A stretch of DNA of 64,000 bases. Origin: F22 sp963678855 (lineage in GTDB: Bacteria; Bacteroidota; Bacteroidia; Bacteroidales; Bacteroidaceae). Numbering within the stretch: position 1 is the first letter of the stretch; each line of letters starts with the position of its first letter. Location: contig OY787448.1 in the NCBI GenBank assembly GCA_963678855.1, positions 248,001 through 312,000 of the forward strand. The letters run 5' to 3'. The notes under the pieces were generated by a model that was not told the DNA's origin, did not search any database, and saw only the letters and a list, made by a program, of their open reading frames with translations. Both the position numbers and the translations under genes were made by a program. Shown piece after piece: positions 54,064 through 63,245 of the stretch.

Positions 54064-54368
54064 AAGTTAACCACCGCCTTTGAGAAAAAGTTCTCAAGTA
54101 AGGTCATTATATAGCTTCAATAGCATGTTTTTGTCTATAAAAACACGGTCTTGTGTATCCAAAGGAAATGCCTGCTTCACCCACGGTCCATAACAATCGT
54201 TTAGACATGTATCTAAGGTTTAAAACCTATATAAACTGGATACAGTGCGATTTTAGAATCTTTCGTGCAATAAGCCTCAGGATTGAAAATCTCGGCAGAT
54301 GGTATCGACTATTGGATATGATCCTGATAAGCTTTTTGCATTTGTGTTTATGTGTGATTAGAATTTTT

Positions 54369-55919
54369 CTAGTATCCCTTCACCTGACTTTCAATCGAGG
54401 AAAAGTCTTTTAGCACATATATATAGTACTGACATACTGGCTCTCCTCGTAAATAGGTAATATGTGTCTGATACTCATAATTGGGTGCGAATGCCACCTT
54501 GATGCTTTCAGGCAATGGTGGCCCCTGCTCTTTCAAGGGCTCGCCATGACCCATGCATCTTCTTGATACATAGATGCCGGTATACCCTTGGTTGGCGTAT
54601 TGGTTGATACCGCCTGTCTCCATATTCCACACATCAAACTGGTTCATTCGTCTTCCTGTATTGACAAAATGGACATTGGTTTGGGGGTATATATAAAACA
54701 GGATTTCCGATGTGATATGGTAGGAATTAGAGAAGAAGAATACCTTATCCGTATCTAACTCTTTTTCTATTTTCAATAGAGCATCAGCCATTTCATTCCA
54801 ACCCGTAATGTTCTTATTGGGATCTTCCGTGGCTGGCAAGATTTTCTTCATACCCATAGAGTCTAGACATGATAGATTCGTTCCTAATATCAACATAGAA
54901 ATTGTCAGAATAGACAATGCGGATGCAACTCTTTGTTTTTTCATATCTACCAAGTAACCTGCAAGCACTACTGGAAAACCGACATAAGCAAACATCGTCC
55001 AATTGATATTGGCTCCCGACCTTCTAGTTGCTGATACATATAAGAAAAGAAAAAAGGCAATTAGTCCATGCATAGCAATAAACCAGGTAGATTTATGGCA
55101 CCTTAATCGTCGAAAGGCCTTGCTATACATGACTAAGAAAAGCGGTGAAATAATAGCAAGTTGCCCAGCTACATATTCACCGATTCTTGCCAACCGTTTA
55201 CTCCAAGCAAGTGGTGCGTCCTTAGCACCAGATAAATGAGATAAATGCTTATATGCCAAAAAATCATGCTGAATATCCCAAATCAATACTGGCATAAAGA
55301 AGAGTATAGATAGGGCCAAAGATGCGTACAATTTAGAATTTAGAAGCATCTTTCTGTCAAAGACAAGTAAGTATAAAAACAATGATGGTAGGAATAATAA
55401 CATGGCGTACTTTGAGATATAACCCAACCCCAAAGCTACACCTAAACACACCCAATGTTTCCAACGATTATATCGAATAGCCATCCATGCTAGATACATA
55501 GCCCATAGATAGAAGAACAGAAGTAAAGCATCTGTAGAGAAAAACATAGATGCACCATGGAAGAATGGCATCACATAAATAAGCATCGAAGCCCACACAG
55601 CTTTCTTTGTGTTGTGTGTCACCTCTTTAGCGAATAAATACATGACGACAGCTGTAAGCAAACCCAGCAGAATGGCATTTAATCTGACGGTCAATTCTGA
55701 ATGACCAAAAACTGCTTGTGCTAGATAGTTTACATAAGCAATCAATGGAGGTTTAGAATAGTATGACCAATCCAAATTTTGCGACCAAGTCCAATACTGT
55801 GCTTCTTCATAGTGTAAGTCTAAATGGCCATACGCCACAAACAGACATCTGCTTACTGCGACTGCGATATGAATCAAAAGAACCCACACCACAGTGTTTT
55901 TTTCCATTATCTTTTTCAT
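54369..55919 (-). CDS. GT39/ArnT-like membrane glycosyltransferase, 516 aa
   Basis: Start set at MKKIMEKNTVVW (55919), directly after a TATATTTG box; MEKNTVVW at 55907 is also possible. About eleven helices. The first outer loop carries the family signature LDLHYEEAQYWTWSQNLDWS with YSKPPLIAYVNYL, and RLNAILLGLLTAVVMYLFAK follows. GT39/GT83-type enzymes transfer sugars from polyprenyl phosphate to proteins or lipids on the outer face. Here the usual first Asp of D-E is Glu. The acceptor is unknown. Confidence 0.87.
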   Translation of the reverse strand: MKKIMEKNTVVWVLLIHIAVAVSRCLFVAYGHLDLHYEEAQYWTWSQNLDWSYYSKPPLIAYVNYLAQAVFGHSELTVRLNAILLGLLTAVVMYLFAKEVTHNTKKAVWASMLIYVMPFFHGASMFFSTDALLLFFYLWAMYLAWMAIRYNRWKHWVCLGVALGLGYISKYAMLLFLPSLFLYLLVFDRKMLLNSKLYASLALSILFFMPVLIWDIQHDFLAYKHLSHLSGAKDAPLAWSKRLARIGEYVAGQLAIISPLFLVMYSKAFRRLRCHKSTWFIAMHGLIAFFLFLYVSATRRSGANINWTMFAYVGFPVVLAGYLVDMKKQRVASALSILTISMLILGTNLSCLDSMGMKKILPATEDPNKNITGWNEMADALLKIEKELDTDKVFFFSNSYHITSEILFYIYPQTNVHFVNTGRRMNQFDVWNMETGGINQYANQGYTGIYVSRRCMGHGEPLKEQGPPLPESIKVAFAPNYEYQTHITYLRGEPVCQYYIYVLKDFSSIESQVKGY

Positions 55920-55923
55920 ATGA

Positions 55924-55931
55924 CAAATATA
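55924..55931 (-). promoter_or_regulatory. -7 box TATATTTG immediately before the glycosyltransferase
   Basis: Exact TAnnTTTG on the minus strand, ending 4 bases before ATG 55919, so transcription would begin at or next to the start codon. Confidence 0.55.
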
Positions 55932-56076
55932 CACATTTTTTAGTATCATGCACGCAAATCCTAAAAAAAGTCACTTATAGTTTCTCTTTTTCTTGGCTAC
56001 TCTTTTTTATTTTGTATATTTGTAGGTAAAATAAAACGTGTCTTATAACTCTCCTATAAACTAACACACTAAGTAT

Positions 56077-57018
56077 ATGAAAAAAATATTCTCAGCAGAG
56101 ACTACACGCATGTGGGACTTTGCTACAATAAAAGAAGAGCATATATCCTCACTGAAATTAATGGAAAATGCAGCAGAAGCTCTTACTGAAGCTTTTACTG
56201 CACGGTGGAATACGGACCACCCAGTCATTGTATTTGCTGGTTCTGGCAATAATGGTGGCGATGGCCTTGCCATGGCACGTATGCTTAGCATGAAGGGATA
56301 TGCAGTAAAGGTATATCTATTCCAATTCAACAACAGCCTCAGCAGTGATACTGCAGAAAATATCAAGAGACTTCCTGAAGCAGTTGATTTTATTCCTGTG
56401 AATAACACGGACGAAATAACACGAATTTTTACTAACCTTCAAGAGTCTGATCTCTTATATATGCCTCCCTATCCAATTGTTATTGATGCGCTTTTTGGCT
56501 CTGGATTGAATCGACCTCTGACTGGTCACTTCATCGATATTGTGCTACTTATCAACGGGCTAAATACTGATATCGTATCTATTGACATCCCATCTGGCCT
56601 ACATAGCGAAGACAATGTACACACCTTGTCTCAATGTATTATTCAAGCGGATGTAACCTTTGCCATTCAACGCCCAAAGCTTACCCATCTGCTCAAAAGT
56701 AATCAAGTGCAACTCGGTGAAATCGAAGTTATACCTATTGGCTTATCAGAAAAAGCTGAAAAGAAACTGGATACATCTATCTACTGGCTAGAAGATAAGG
56801 ATGAAATATCGACTACTCTTCAAGAGCTTAAGAAAGGACATGCTTTTGTAACTTGGTCAAGCGATGAGATTAAAGAATTCGTCCGCTCTTCTACCGATAG
56901 TTACAGCCGCCTTAAAGCGATTCGTAATTCAGCGAAAGTGCGCAATTGCATCATTCACTATACAGATATGTACAATATGTTATGCTGCCCTGATGGCACA
57001 GTATATATCTACGAATAA
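56077..57018 (+). CDS. nnrE: NAD(P)H-hydrate epimerase (YjeF N-domain) with vestigial dehydratase half
   Basis: The first 225 residues are a complete YjeF epimerase domain: MKKIFSAETTRMWDFATIKE, LMENAAEAL, VFAGSGNNGGDGLAMARML, VIDALFGSGLNRPLTG and VSIDIPSGLHSED. It repairs damaged NAD(P)H hydrates. Bacterial Nnr normally continues with a 270-residue ADP/ATP-dependent dehydratase. Here only about 85 residues follow, including CCPDGTVYIYE, which resembles the dehydratase stretch ICTPEGxVYFN but stops before its GTGDVL-type active site. The dehydratase half is thus reduced and inactive. Confidence 0.85.
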   Translation: MKKIFSAETTRMWDFATIKEEHISSLKLMENAAEALTEAFTARWNTDHPVIVFAGSGNNGGDGLAMARMLSMKGYAVKVYLFQFNNSLSSDTAENIKRLPEAVDFIPVNNTDEITRIFTNLQESDLLYMPPYPIVIDALFGSGLNRPLTGHFIDIVLLINGLNTDIVSIDIPSGLHSEDNVHTLSQCIIQADVTFAIQRPKLTHLLKSNQVQLGEIEVIPIGLSEKAEKKLDTSIYWLEDKDEISTTLQELKKGHAFVTWSSDEIKEFVRSSTDSYSRLKAIRNSAKVRNCIIHYTDMYNMLCCPDGTVYIYE

Positions 57019-57040
57019 CAGAGATTAATCCACAAAAATG

Positions 57041-57079
57041 ATCCGCATAGCCTTTGAAGTACTCAAAAACTATGCGGAT
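57041..57079. terminator. Terminator between nnrE and the YD-like lipoprotein
   Basis: ATCCGCATAG (57041-57050) pairs exactly with CTATGCGGAT (57070-57079); a smaller inner stem TTGA/TCAA is possible. Confidence 0.75.
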
Positions 57080-57111
57080 TTCTCACAATTATAACCCCTT
57101 AGTCCATACGA

Positions 57112-57909
57112 TTAGAAATACTCAATGTTTCTTTCCACGTATGCTGAAGGCATTCCGTTCAAATAATCTATTCTTGTAACCCAGTTGTCATGTTTATCAT
57201 AACGATATTGGTATGTATACGTCAGCACTGTAGAGTTTGTGTATATCTCCTGTATCTTTTTCTCCACTTCTCCATATTTGTTATACGTATTGATAAGATG
57301 GAAGCCATAAGGAAAATCTGGTGACTCTCCGCCATACCATGCCTCAATCAGTTTGCCTTTCTTGTATATATGTGAATATGTACCCGATCTGTTCTCACTA
57401 GTCACAAACTGAACTGTAATTTTACCATCTGGTTCATATCCATAATTCTCCTTATTCAAGCACAAACTGTCTGCTGAATACACATTATGTGACACCAAAA
57501 CGCCATCTCTATACCCATAATCAGAATATGATTCTAACTGACCTTTCTCATTATACGTATATTTTCCAAGGCATAAGCCTGAACGATTGTAACTTTTCTT
57601 CTCTTGACTCAAAACTTGATCTCTTGAGTTTAGCAGTTCTCTTTCGCAAGTTAACCCATTATGTGCGAATGTCACATTATATGAATAGGTCATAGCACCG
57701 TCTCCTGGATGATAGATACTAAGCCGAGAGCCTTTTTCAATATCTCCCATCTCGTTCTGAACGACCTTATAGCCTCTTACTTCAATGCTTCTCACGTCAG
57801 CCTTTAAGTTATACTCTGCCCATGCGTTTTTTTTGGCTTGTCCACAGCCTACTAATAGACTAAACAAGCCTAGCAAACCAATAATAGATAATGCGTCTCT
57901 TCTTTTCAT
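57112..57909 (-). CDS. YD-like repeat lipoprotein, 265 aa
   Basis: Start set at MKRRDALSIIGLLG (57909), giving a lipoprotein signal with Cys in LLVGCGQ. The mature part repeats strands such as YSYNVTFAHNGLTCERELLN, GKYTYNEKGQLESYSDYGY and YRYDKHDNWVTRIDYLNGMP. It shares the N-terminal LKADVRSIEV/NLQGPVKSV-like start and the Y-x-YDxxxNW ending with the split protein at 10465-12042. Third member of this family in the window. Function unknown; surface-exposed is likely. Confidence 0.8.
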   Translation of the reverse strand: MKRRDALSIIGLLGLFSLLVGCGQAKKNAWAEYNLKADVRSIEVRGYKVVQNEMGDIEKGSRLSIYHPGDGAMTYSYNVTFAHNGLTCERELLNSRDQVLSQEKKSYNRSGLCLGKYTYNEKGQLESYSDYGYRDGVLVSHNVYSADSLCLNKENYGYEPDGKITVQFVTSENRSGTYSHIYKKGKLIEAWYGGESPDFPYGFHLINTYNKYGEVEKKIQEIYTNSTVLTYTYQYRYDKHDNWVTRIDYLNGMPSAYVERNIEYF

Positions 57910-58054
57910 ATATGTATGTTTTGAAGTTATCATCAACAATTACTGCAAAGATAACATATATTTAGTATTAAGCAAATTTATATAGAATATTTTTATACTC
58001 AGCTTTATTAAATTTGACATTTTGTCTATGTATATATAAAAGTAATTCAACATA

Positions 58055-59122
58055 TTACTTCTTCCCAAACTTAAACCAACTAGATACCATATCAGTGGAC
58101 TTTTTGCCAACTCTAGCAGAACTTTCTGTAATGACTGCAGGCATAGTAGATAGAGCCGATTTTAGTGCTTCTTTACGAGCCTTGATTCGTCCCTTACCCT
58201 GCATCCCCTGCGCTCCATGTTGAAGATAATACTTTGTGACATAACCTATGCGCAGTGTGAGCAATGCATTGACAGATCCATCTACTCCAGAACTTACTAT
58301 AAAACCTGGAATTTTAACCTTGCTCAACATACTAACAAAAATATTGCTATCGTCATGTATCATATCTACAGCCTCTTGATCAAATTCTAGATCTGACCCT
58401 ATCTCATCCAATCCCTCTGGACTATCTGCTAGTCCTTCGAAAAGAGCAATCCCCTCTGTACCACTCAAAGCATCCGATACGAGATAAGAAATAAGCGCTG
58501 TAGACAATACACGTACATATTGTTTGAAGAGTTGTGGCTTAGTAGGTTTAAAACCTGATGAAAGAATAATGTCTTCAATCATCTTATAATTTAGTGCTAA
58601 AACCGAAATACTATCAATCTTGCTATTTTGAGAAACTGCTGTCACTAGAAAGACAGTGATAGCCCACTGCTTGATCTTCTCGTTGATGCCTTCGGCTCCT
58701 ACAGCCTTATCGCCGGCAAAACGTCTATGAATCTCTTGCCGAATAACCCCCATCATGCCTTCAGCATCATCTTTGAACAGTTTTATATCAGCCTTTAGAT
58801 TAGCCTGATGTTCTTTACGATGCTCTTTGGTTATATAATTACAATTGGCTACTAATCGCATACCAAATCGATACACTTCTTCCCTGTTCCACTGCTCGTC
58901 TACAGTGAGCGCAGGAAACTCTGGTGCACGATGTACTTTGATCACTGGAATTACAACATATAGGCATAAAGGCACAAAACATATTGCATAGACTACATAT
59001 TCTACCCAAAAGAGATGGGATATTTGTGCTGCTTTTTCCGCAACGATAATCACATTACCGAGCAATATAAAGATAAATGTAAGGAGAAATAAGGCTATAA
59101 TTATAATCAGATTTCGCTTCAT
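58055..59122 (-). CDS. DUF697/YcjF-like membrane protein, 355 aa
   Basis: Two N-terminal helices (about residues 4-28 and 40-62, IIIIALFLLTFIFILLGNVI) are followed by a soluble helical region. A C-terminal DUF697-like domain has ALNYKMIEDIILSSGFKPTK, YVRVLSTALISYLVSDAL and SVNALLTLRIGYVTKYYLQH. DUF697 proteins (E. coli YcjF, TIGR01620) often partner a GTPase (YcjX), but none is next door. The tail is basic. Role unknown. Confidence 0.75.
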   Translation of the reverse strand: MKRNLIIIIALFLLTFIFILLGNVIIVAEKAAQISHLFWVEYVVYAICFVPLCLYVVIPVIKVHRAPEFPALTVDEQWNREEVYRFGMRLVANCNYITKEHRKEHQANLKADIKLFKDDAEGMMGVIRQEIHRRFAGDKAVGAEGINEKIKQWAITVFLVTAVSQNSKIDSISVLALNYKMIEDIILSSGFKPTKPQLFKQYVRVLSTALISYLVSDALSGTEGIALFEGLADSPEGLDEIGSDLEFDQEAVDMIHDDSNIFVSMLSKVKIPGFIVSSGVDGSVNALLTLRIGYVTKYYLQHGAQGMQGKGRIKARKEALKSALSTMPAVITESSARVGKKSTDMVSSWFKFGKK

Positions 59123-59471
59123 AGTATATTGATTTTATGAGATAAAAAGTAATAATCTCCTTCTAGAGTCTACACAAATATAAGAAAAAAGTCTGAACAT
59201 TCACAGTCTAGGCCTTTTATCAAACAAGTGTATTATAAACCCAAGGTATCAAAATTGATTCATTGGCATACTTACGGCCAATCATCACTAGATTGACTTG
59301 ACCCATTAACCTGCTTTTAAGGTCATCGTGGAAATCTAGAGTAGAATGGCTGAAGCCACTGGATTAGTATACAATGAGTTAGTGATTAGATGAATTACGA
59401 CTGAGTCTTTTTGCAGATATACACCTTTTTTGTATCTTTGTACAACTCACTAAATCTAAAAACAAGAAACA
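59123..59471. other. 349-bp spacer before cas3
   Basis: Mostly non-coding. The minus strand has a 46-codon open stretch ending at 59220 (HDDLKSRLMGQ then GRKYANESILIPWVYNTLV) that may be the tail of a lost gene. The cas3 promoter lies at 59411-59441. Confidence 0.4.
59411..59441 (+). promoter_or_regulatory. Promoter of the orphan cas3 (TTTG-N19-TATCTTTG)
   Basis: TTTG at 59411-59414 and TATCTTTG at 59434-59441 with 19-base spacing; the start codon is 31 bases further on. Confidence 0.7.
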
Positions 59472-61646
59472 ATGTCACACTTACTACTCGCTCATATATA
59501 CAAGAATCAAGACAATACCTTTCTAACCCAAACTCTTGAGGAGCACCTACAAGGTACTGCTAGTTATGCCAGCCACTTCTTAGCTCCTATAGACATGCAG
59601 CAATGGGGATTCACCCTCGGATGGCTTCATGATATAGGTAAAGCTAAAGGCAAATTTCAGTCCTATATACAAAATATCTCAGGTTATCTTGGCCCTTGTC
59701 AAGACGAAGACACCTTCGATAAGGCGCGAGTAGATCATGCCACAGAAGGCGCAGCTTTCTGCGATAAATACTACACCCAAGACATCGCCTATTTACTTAA
59801 ATCGGCAATCATAGCGCACCATAGAGGACTGATGGATTACGATGCACAAGAAGAAAAAATTAACCGGCTCAAAGAGATTCTAATCTTCGACATGCCCGAT
59901 CTTCCAGAATTATCCTTACCAGTCCATATGCATGATTTAAAAGCAGAGGATAAGCACCATCTTGTTCGTGTCTTATATTCCGCTTTAGTCGATGCAGATT
60001 ATCTTGATACTGAGCGCTTTATGAGTACACATATAGCTACGCTTAGAAGCTCCATAAACACCTCGTCTGTAGATACACTGCTCGAAAAATTAGAAAGTCA
60101 CCTTGATGAAAAGACAGCAAATCTCACTGAAATCAATAAAGTTTATGAGATTCGCCAGAAAATCTCCACACAGTGTGCTATATCTGGTACAGAGGCACAA
60201 GGCATCTATTCTCTCACTGTTCCTACTGGTGGTGGCAAAACCCTCGCATCTATGCGCTGGGCCCTTCATCACGCCAAAACCCACGGACTAAACCGTATCA
60301 TTGTAGCTATTCCATATGCCAGCGTTATTTCCCAAACCGCAGCCAAGTATAGACGCATCTTTGGTGACAAGAACGTACTAGAGCACCACAGCAATGTCGA
60401 ACTAGATGGCTACAACAAACTAGCCTCGGAAAACTGGGACATGCCTATAATCGTGACCACTAATGTGTTACTATTCGAGTCCATGTACTCTAGCCACCCT
60501 AGTATGTGCCGCAAACTGCATAACCTAATTAATAGCGTCATCATTCTCGATGAAGCCCAAGCATTTCCATCTGCATTTCTGCAACCTATAGTCGATGCGC
60601 TAGGTGCCTATAGCCGTCTTTTTAGAACTTCCATACTACTGACTTCAGCTACACAACCTACTCTGGCCAACCACCAAGTAGACGTTGACACCTTTACGGG
60701 ACTTCCAGAGATACACGAAGTAATACCTAATCCACAAGACCTCTTTCAAGCCTTGCGACGGACAGATATCCACGTTATAGATTCTCACTTCGACCACGAC
60801 AGTCTTGCCCTACGCATACGCCAATACAAACGAGTACTATGCATCGTCAACTCCACAGACGATGCCAAGGCTCTTTATAATCGTCTACCCAAAGTAGGCA
60901 CTACCTTATACCTCTCACGCTTGATGTGCAGCGACCATATAGAACGCATCATTAAACGACTTAAACGAAAGCTCAAAAAAAACGATGAAGTGATTCGCGT
61001 CATAGCCACGCCTCTTATAGAAGCTGGAGTAGATATCGACCTTCCAGTCGTATTTCGTGAACATGCAGGACTAGATTCCATTGTACAAGCAGCAGGACGC
61101 TGTAATCGTGATGGACACCTTGAAAGCAATGGTCAAGTGTATGTCTTTCATCTGTCAGATACAGCAGAAGGGTATATTCGTTCAGGGCAATTAGCCCTTA
61201 GTGCATTAAACACCAAACATCCAGATGCAGATTACCAAGTACCATCCACAATGAACAAATACTACCACGAACTCTATCAGCGTGTATCTTCATTCGACGA
61301 AGCACAAGTAAAACCCTTGATAAGCACCGACACTCAAGTACGCTTCCGAGAAGCTGCGAAGCGCTTTAAGCTAGTCGGTGATGACGCCATTCCCGTGGTT
61401 GTTCATTGGAAAAAAGGACTTAAGATCATCCGCTCTATTCAAGGAAAACTAATCAGTAGAGAAACAGTCCGTGCACTCCAACGCTACAGCGTAGAACTAG
61501 GCAGAGAAGATATTGAGCGACTCAGCCGATTGGGTTGTATCGAAAAAACACACGATATCTGGATACAAAGAGATGTAGAGCTTTACCGTAAAGACATAGG
61601 ACTAGACCTTGAAGACATAGATCTAAGAGAAGCTATGGTTCTATAA
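59472..61646 (+). CDS. cas3: CRISPR-associated helicase/nuclease Cas3, orphan
   Basis: 724 residues with an N-terminal HD nuclease domain (GWLHDIGKAKGKFQSY, His-Asp at 53-54; SAIIAHHRGLMD) and a DExH helicase: LTVPTGGGKTLASMRWALHH (Walker A about 249-255), VIILDEAQAFPSAFLQP (DEAQ about 360), LLTSATQPTL, and LDSIVQAAGRCNRDG (motif VI). In type I CRISPR systems it is recruited by Cascade to shred target DNA. No cas1, cas2, cas5, cas7, cas8 or repeat array is seen in the flanking sequence. Size and domain order fit I-C-like Cas3. All key motifs look intact. Confidence 0.93.
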   Translation: MSHLLLAHIYKNQDNTFLTQTLEEHLQGTASYASHFLAPIDMQQWGFTLGWLHDIGKAKGKFQSYIQNISGYLGPCQDEDTFDKARVDHATEGAAFCDKYYTQDIAYLLKSAIIAHHRGLMDYDAQEEKINRLKEILIFDMPDLPELSLPVHMHDLKAEDKHHLVRVLYSALVDADYLDTERFMSTHIATLRSSINTSSVDTLLEKLESHLDEKTANLTEINKVYEIRQKISTQCAISGTEAQGIYSLTVPTGGGKTLASMRWALHHAKTHGLNRIIVAIPYASVISQTAAKYRRIFGDKNVLEHHSNVELDGYNKLASENWDMPIIVTTNVLLFESMYSSHPSMCRKLHNLINSVIILDEAQAFPSAFLQPIVDALGAYSRLFRTSILLTSATQPTLANHQVDVDTFTGLPEIHEVIPNPQDLFQALRRTDIHVIDSHFDHDSLALRIRQYKRVLCIVNSTDDAKALYNRLPKVGTTLYLSRLMCSDHIERIIKRLKRKLKKNDEVIRVIATPLIEAGVDIDLPVVFREHAGLDSIVQAAGRCNRDGHLESNGQVYVFHLSDTAEGYIRSGQLALSALNTKHPDADYQVPSTMNKYYHELYQRVSSFDEAQVKPLISTDTQVRFREAAKRFKLVGDDAIPVVVHWKKGLKIIRSIQGKLISRETVRALQRYSVELGREDIERLSRLGCIEKTHDIWIQRDVELYRKDIGLDLEDIDLREAMVL

Positions 61647-61778
61647 CCCACCCATAGGTTCAATTAAAGGGGTGTCTACATGAATGATATCATGTATACA
61701 TCCCTCTAACATGAGCTACAATACCAAATTAGCATAATATTTCCACGTTAATTTTTTGCCACTTACCGTATCTTTTTG

Positions 61779-61786
61779 TATTTTTG
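61779..61786 (+). promoter_or_regulatory. -7 box TATTTTTG for the Lys-rich gene
   Basis: TAnnTTTG with TTTG 20 bases upstream (61755-61758). The leader of about 117 bases contains the small hairpin GCAGAG/CTCTGC (61819-61840). Confidence 0.6.
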
Positions 61787-61906
61787 CGTACATCGAAAGT
61801 AACAAACTATTCAAAAGGCAGAGATACGACAGACTCTGCTTAGACATATGCTTCATCAGCATAGGGCTTGTATACAATAATAATTTTACACTTAAATATA
61901 ATCGAA

Positions 61907-63070
61907 ATGATGTCGAAAGTATTCAACCAATTCAATCTAAGATTGACCAAAACATGTACGTTTCTTTCAGTACTATGTTTCACCCTAGTTCTTTCTAGTG
62001 TTCAACCTGTGCCAGTCTTGGCCAATGATGTTTGTGCCCCACAGTGGTATAAGAAAGTAGCCAAAAAGGCTAAGAGTGTCAAGAACACAGCTAAAAAGAC
62101 AGCTTCCAAAGCAAAAAACCGAGTTAAAAGTACTGCTAAAAGTGCTGCTAGTAAAACAACAAGCTATGCCAAGAAAGGCGCTAGCTATGCTAAAAAAGGC
62201 GCAACGACTGCAGGTAAAAAAGCTTACAAAGCAGCTACTTCCTCAACAGGAAAAAAAGTCGGTAAGTTTGTCAAAGAAGAATTCAAAGCTTCCGAAGTCG
62301 GTAAAGCCGCTAAGGGTCTTACAGGTAAAACAGCTCGCAACTTCTACAAAAACCCTAAAAAAGGAATCAAATACGCTGTCAAAAGTGGTATTCACAAAGC
62401 AAAGACCGATCCAGGTAAATACGCTAAACAATTCGTAAAAGGTCGACTTGAGAGTACTAAGGTCGGTCGTATTTATTCTCGTGGAGCTAAAGCAGTCAGC
62501 ATCGGTAAAAAGCTAAAGAACACGTCTACTGGTAAGAAAGTAACTGGTTTTGTAAAAGACAAAGCATCCAGTGCAGCACATAAAGTAAGTAATACAAACA
62601 CTGGTCAAAACGTCTCTAAGTTAGCGGCTGTACTTGCTGCGGCTAAAGCTGCAAAGGCAACAAAAAGTTCATCACGTAGCACTCGTAGTGTAAGCAATGA
62701 AGTTCAACAAACAGTTGAAGATGACGGTGCTATCTATATGGGTGAAATGAATGAAACACCTCCTTCGACTCGTACTAATTCTTCAGCAGTCACTAGCACA
62801 AGAACAACCAGTTCTTCTAGCAGCTCTGACAAATATAGCGGTCACATGTCTAGAAAAGACGCAAAGAAGAAGCTTGAAAAAGCCGCAGGTGATGCTGCAG
62901 TGACTATTCTAACTGGCCTCTTCTCTAAAAAGCAAAGTACTGCCACACCAACAAAACAAACAGGATCGACTCCTGTAACAAATACTCCTGAAAAAACATC
63001 TTCTACAAAGAAGTCGGCAAATAGAGCTGTTTACAACTTGCTAAACTCAGCTTACAAGAAAAAGAAATAA
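61907..63070 (+). CDS. Secreted lysine-rich, histone H1-like protein, 387 aa
   Basis: Start taken at MMSKVFNQFNLRL (61907), next to a signal peptide (CTFLSVLCFTLVLSSVQPVP, cleavage after VLA). The mature protein opens with many short KKA/SKAK/YAKKGA units (KSVKNTAKKTASKAKNRVKS) and continues with basic, imperfect repeats (GKKVGKFVKEEF; GKKVTGFVKDKA). A Ser/Thr-rich section and a basic tail (AVYNLLNSAYKKKK) end it. Composition is like eukaryotic linker histones, but it carries an export signal. It might bind DNA, LPS or wall polymers; no family is recognised. Confidence 0.75.
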   Translation: MMSKVFNQFNLRLTKTCTFLSVLCFTLVLSSVQPVPVLANDVCAPQWYKKVAKKAKSVKNTAKKTASKAKNRVKSTAKSAASKTTSYAKKGASYAKKGATTAGKKAYKAATSSTGKKVGKFVKEEFKASEVGKAAKGLTGKTARNFYKNPKKGIKYAVKSGIHKAKTDPGKYAKQFVKGRLESTKVGRIYSRGAKAVSIGKKLKNTSTGKKVTGFVKDKASSAAHKVSNTNTGQNVSKLAAVLAAAKAAKATKSSSRSTRSVSNEVQQTVEDDGAIYMGEMNETPPSTRTNSSAVTSTRTTSSSSSSDKYSGHMSRKDAKKKLEKAAGDAAVTILTGLFSKKQSTATPTKQTGSTPVTNTPEKTSSTKKSANRAVYNLLNSAYKKKK

Positions 63071-63103
63071 GTCAGACAGACATGGCTAGATAGCCCTCCT
63101 CAA

Positions 63104-63142
63104 AAAAGCTCGCCGTTTGTACTTCACAAATGGCGAGCTTTT
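63104..63142 (+). terminator. Terminator after the Lys-rich gene
   Basis: 17-bp stem with one wobble (63104-63120 with 63126-63142), core AAAAGCTCGCC, ending in TTTTCTT. Confidence 0.85.
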
Positions 63143-63245
63143 CTTATTTCTTGACAGGATACACCCGAAGTTATACTTTTGTACATGAGGTAAGACCTTC
63201 ACAATCTCACTAGAGGCCATCACCTGCAAGTTGAGGATGCTTCAA

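Larger units (their letters stand above)
53848..54368. other. 521-bp spacer with terminator and palindromic repeat
   Basis: No gene supported. It contains the terminator 53919-53962, repeat copy B at 53982-54063 and an AT-rich remainder. Confidence 0.6.

Noticed and set aside
54153..54413. 86-codon + strand frame after the helicase
   Set aside because: No signal, domain or promoter; it overlaps the end of the glycosyltransferase and has unusual composition.
59220..59358. 46-codon minus-strand open stretch before cas3
   Set aside because: It reads like a protein tail but has an upstream stop and no recognisable family, so it is only mentioned as a possible remnant.
59123..63240. CRISPR array or other cas genes around cas3
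   Set aside because: No spaced direct repeats and no Cascade or adaptation protein motifs were found on either strand.
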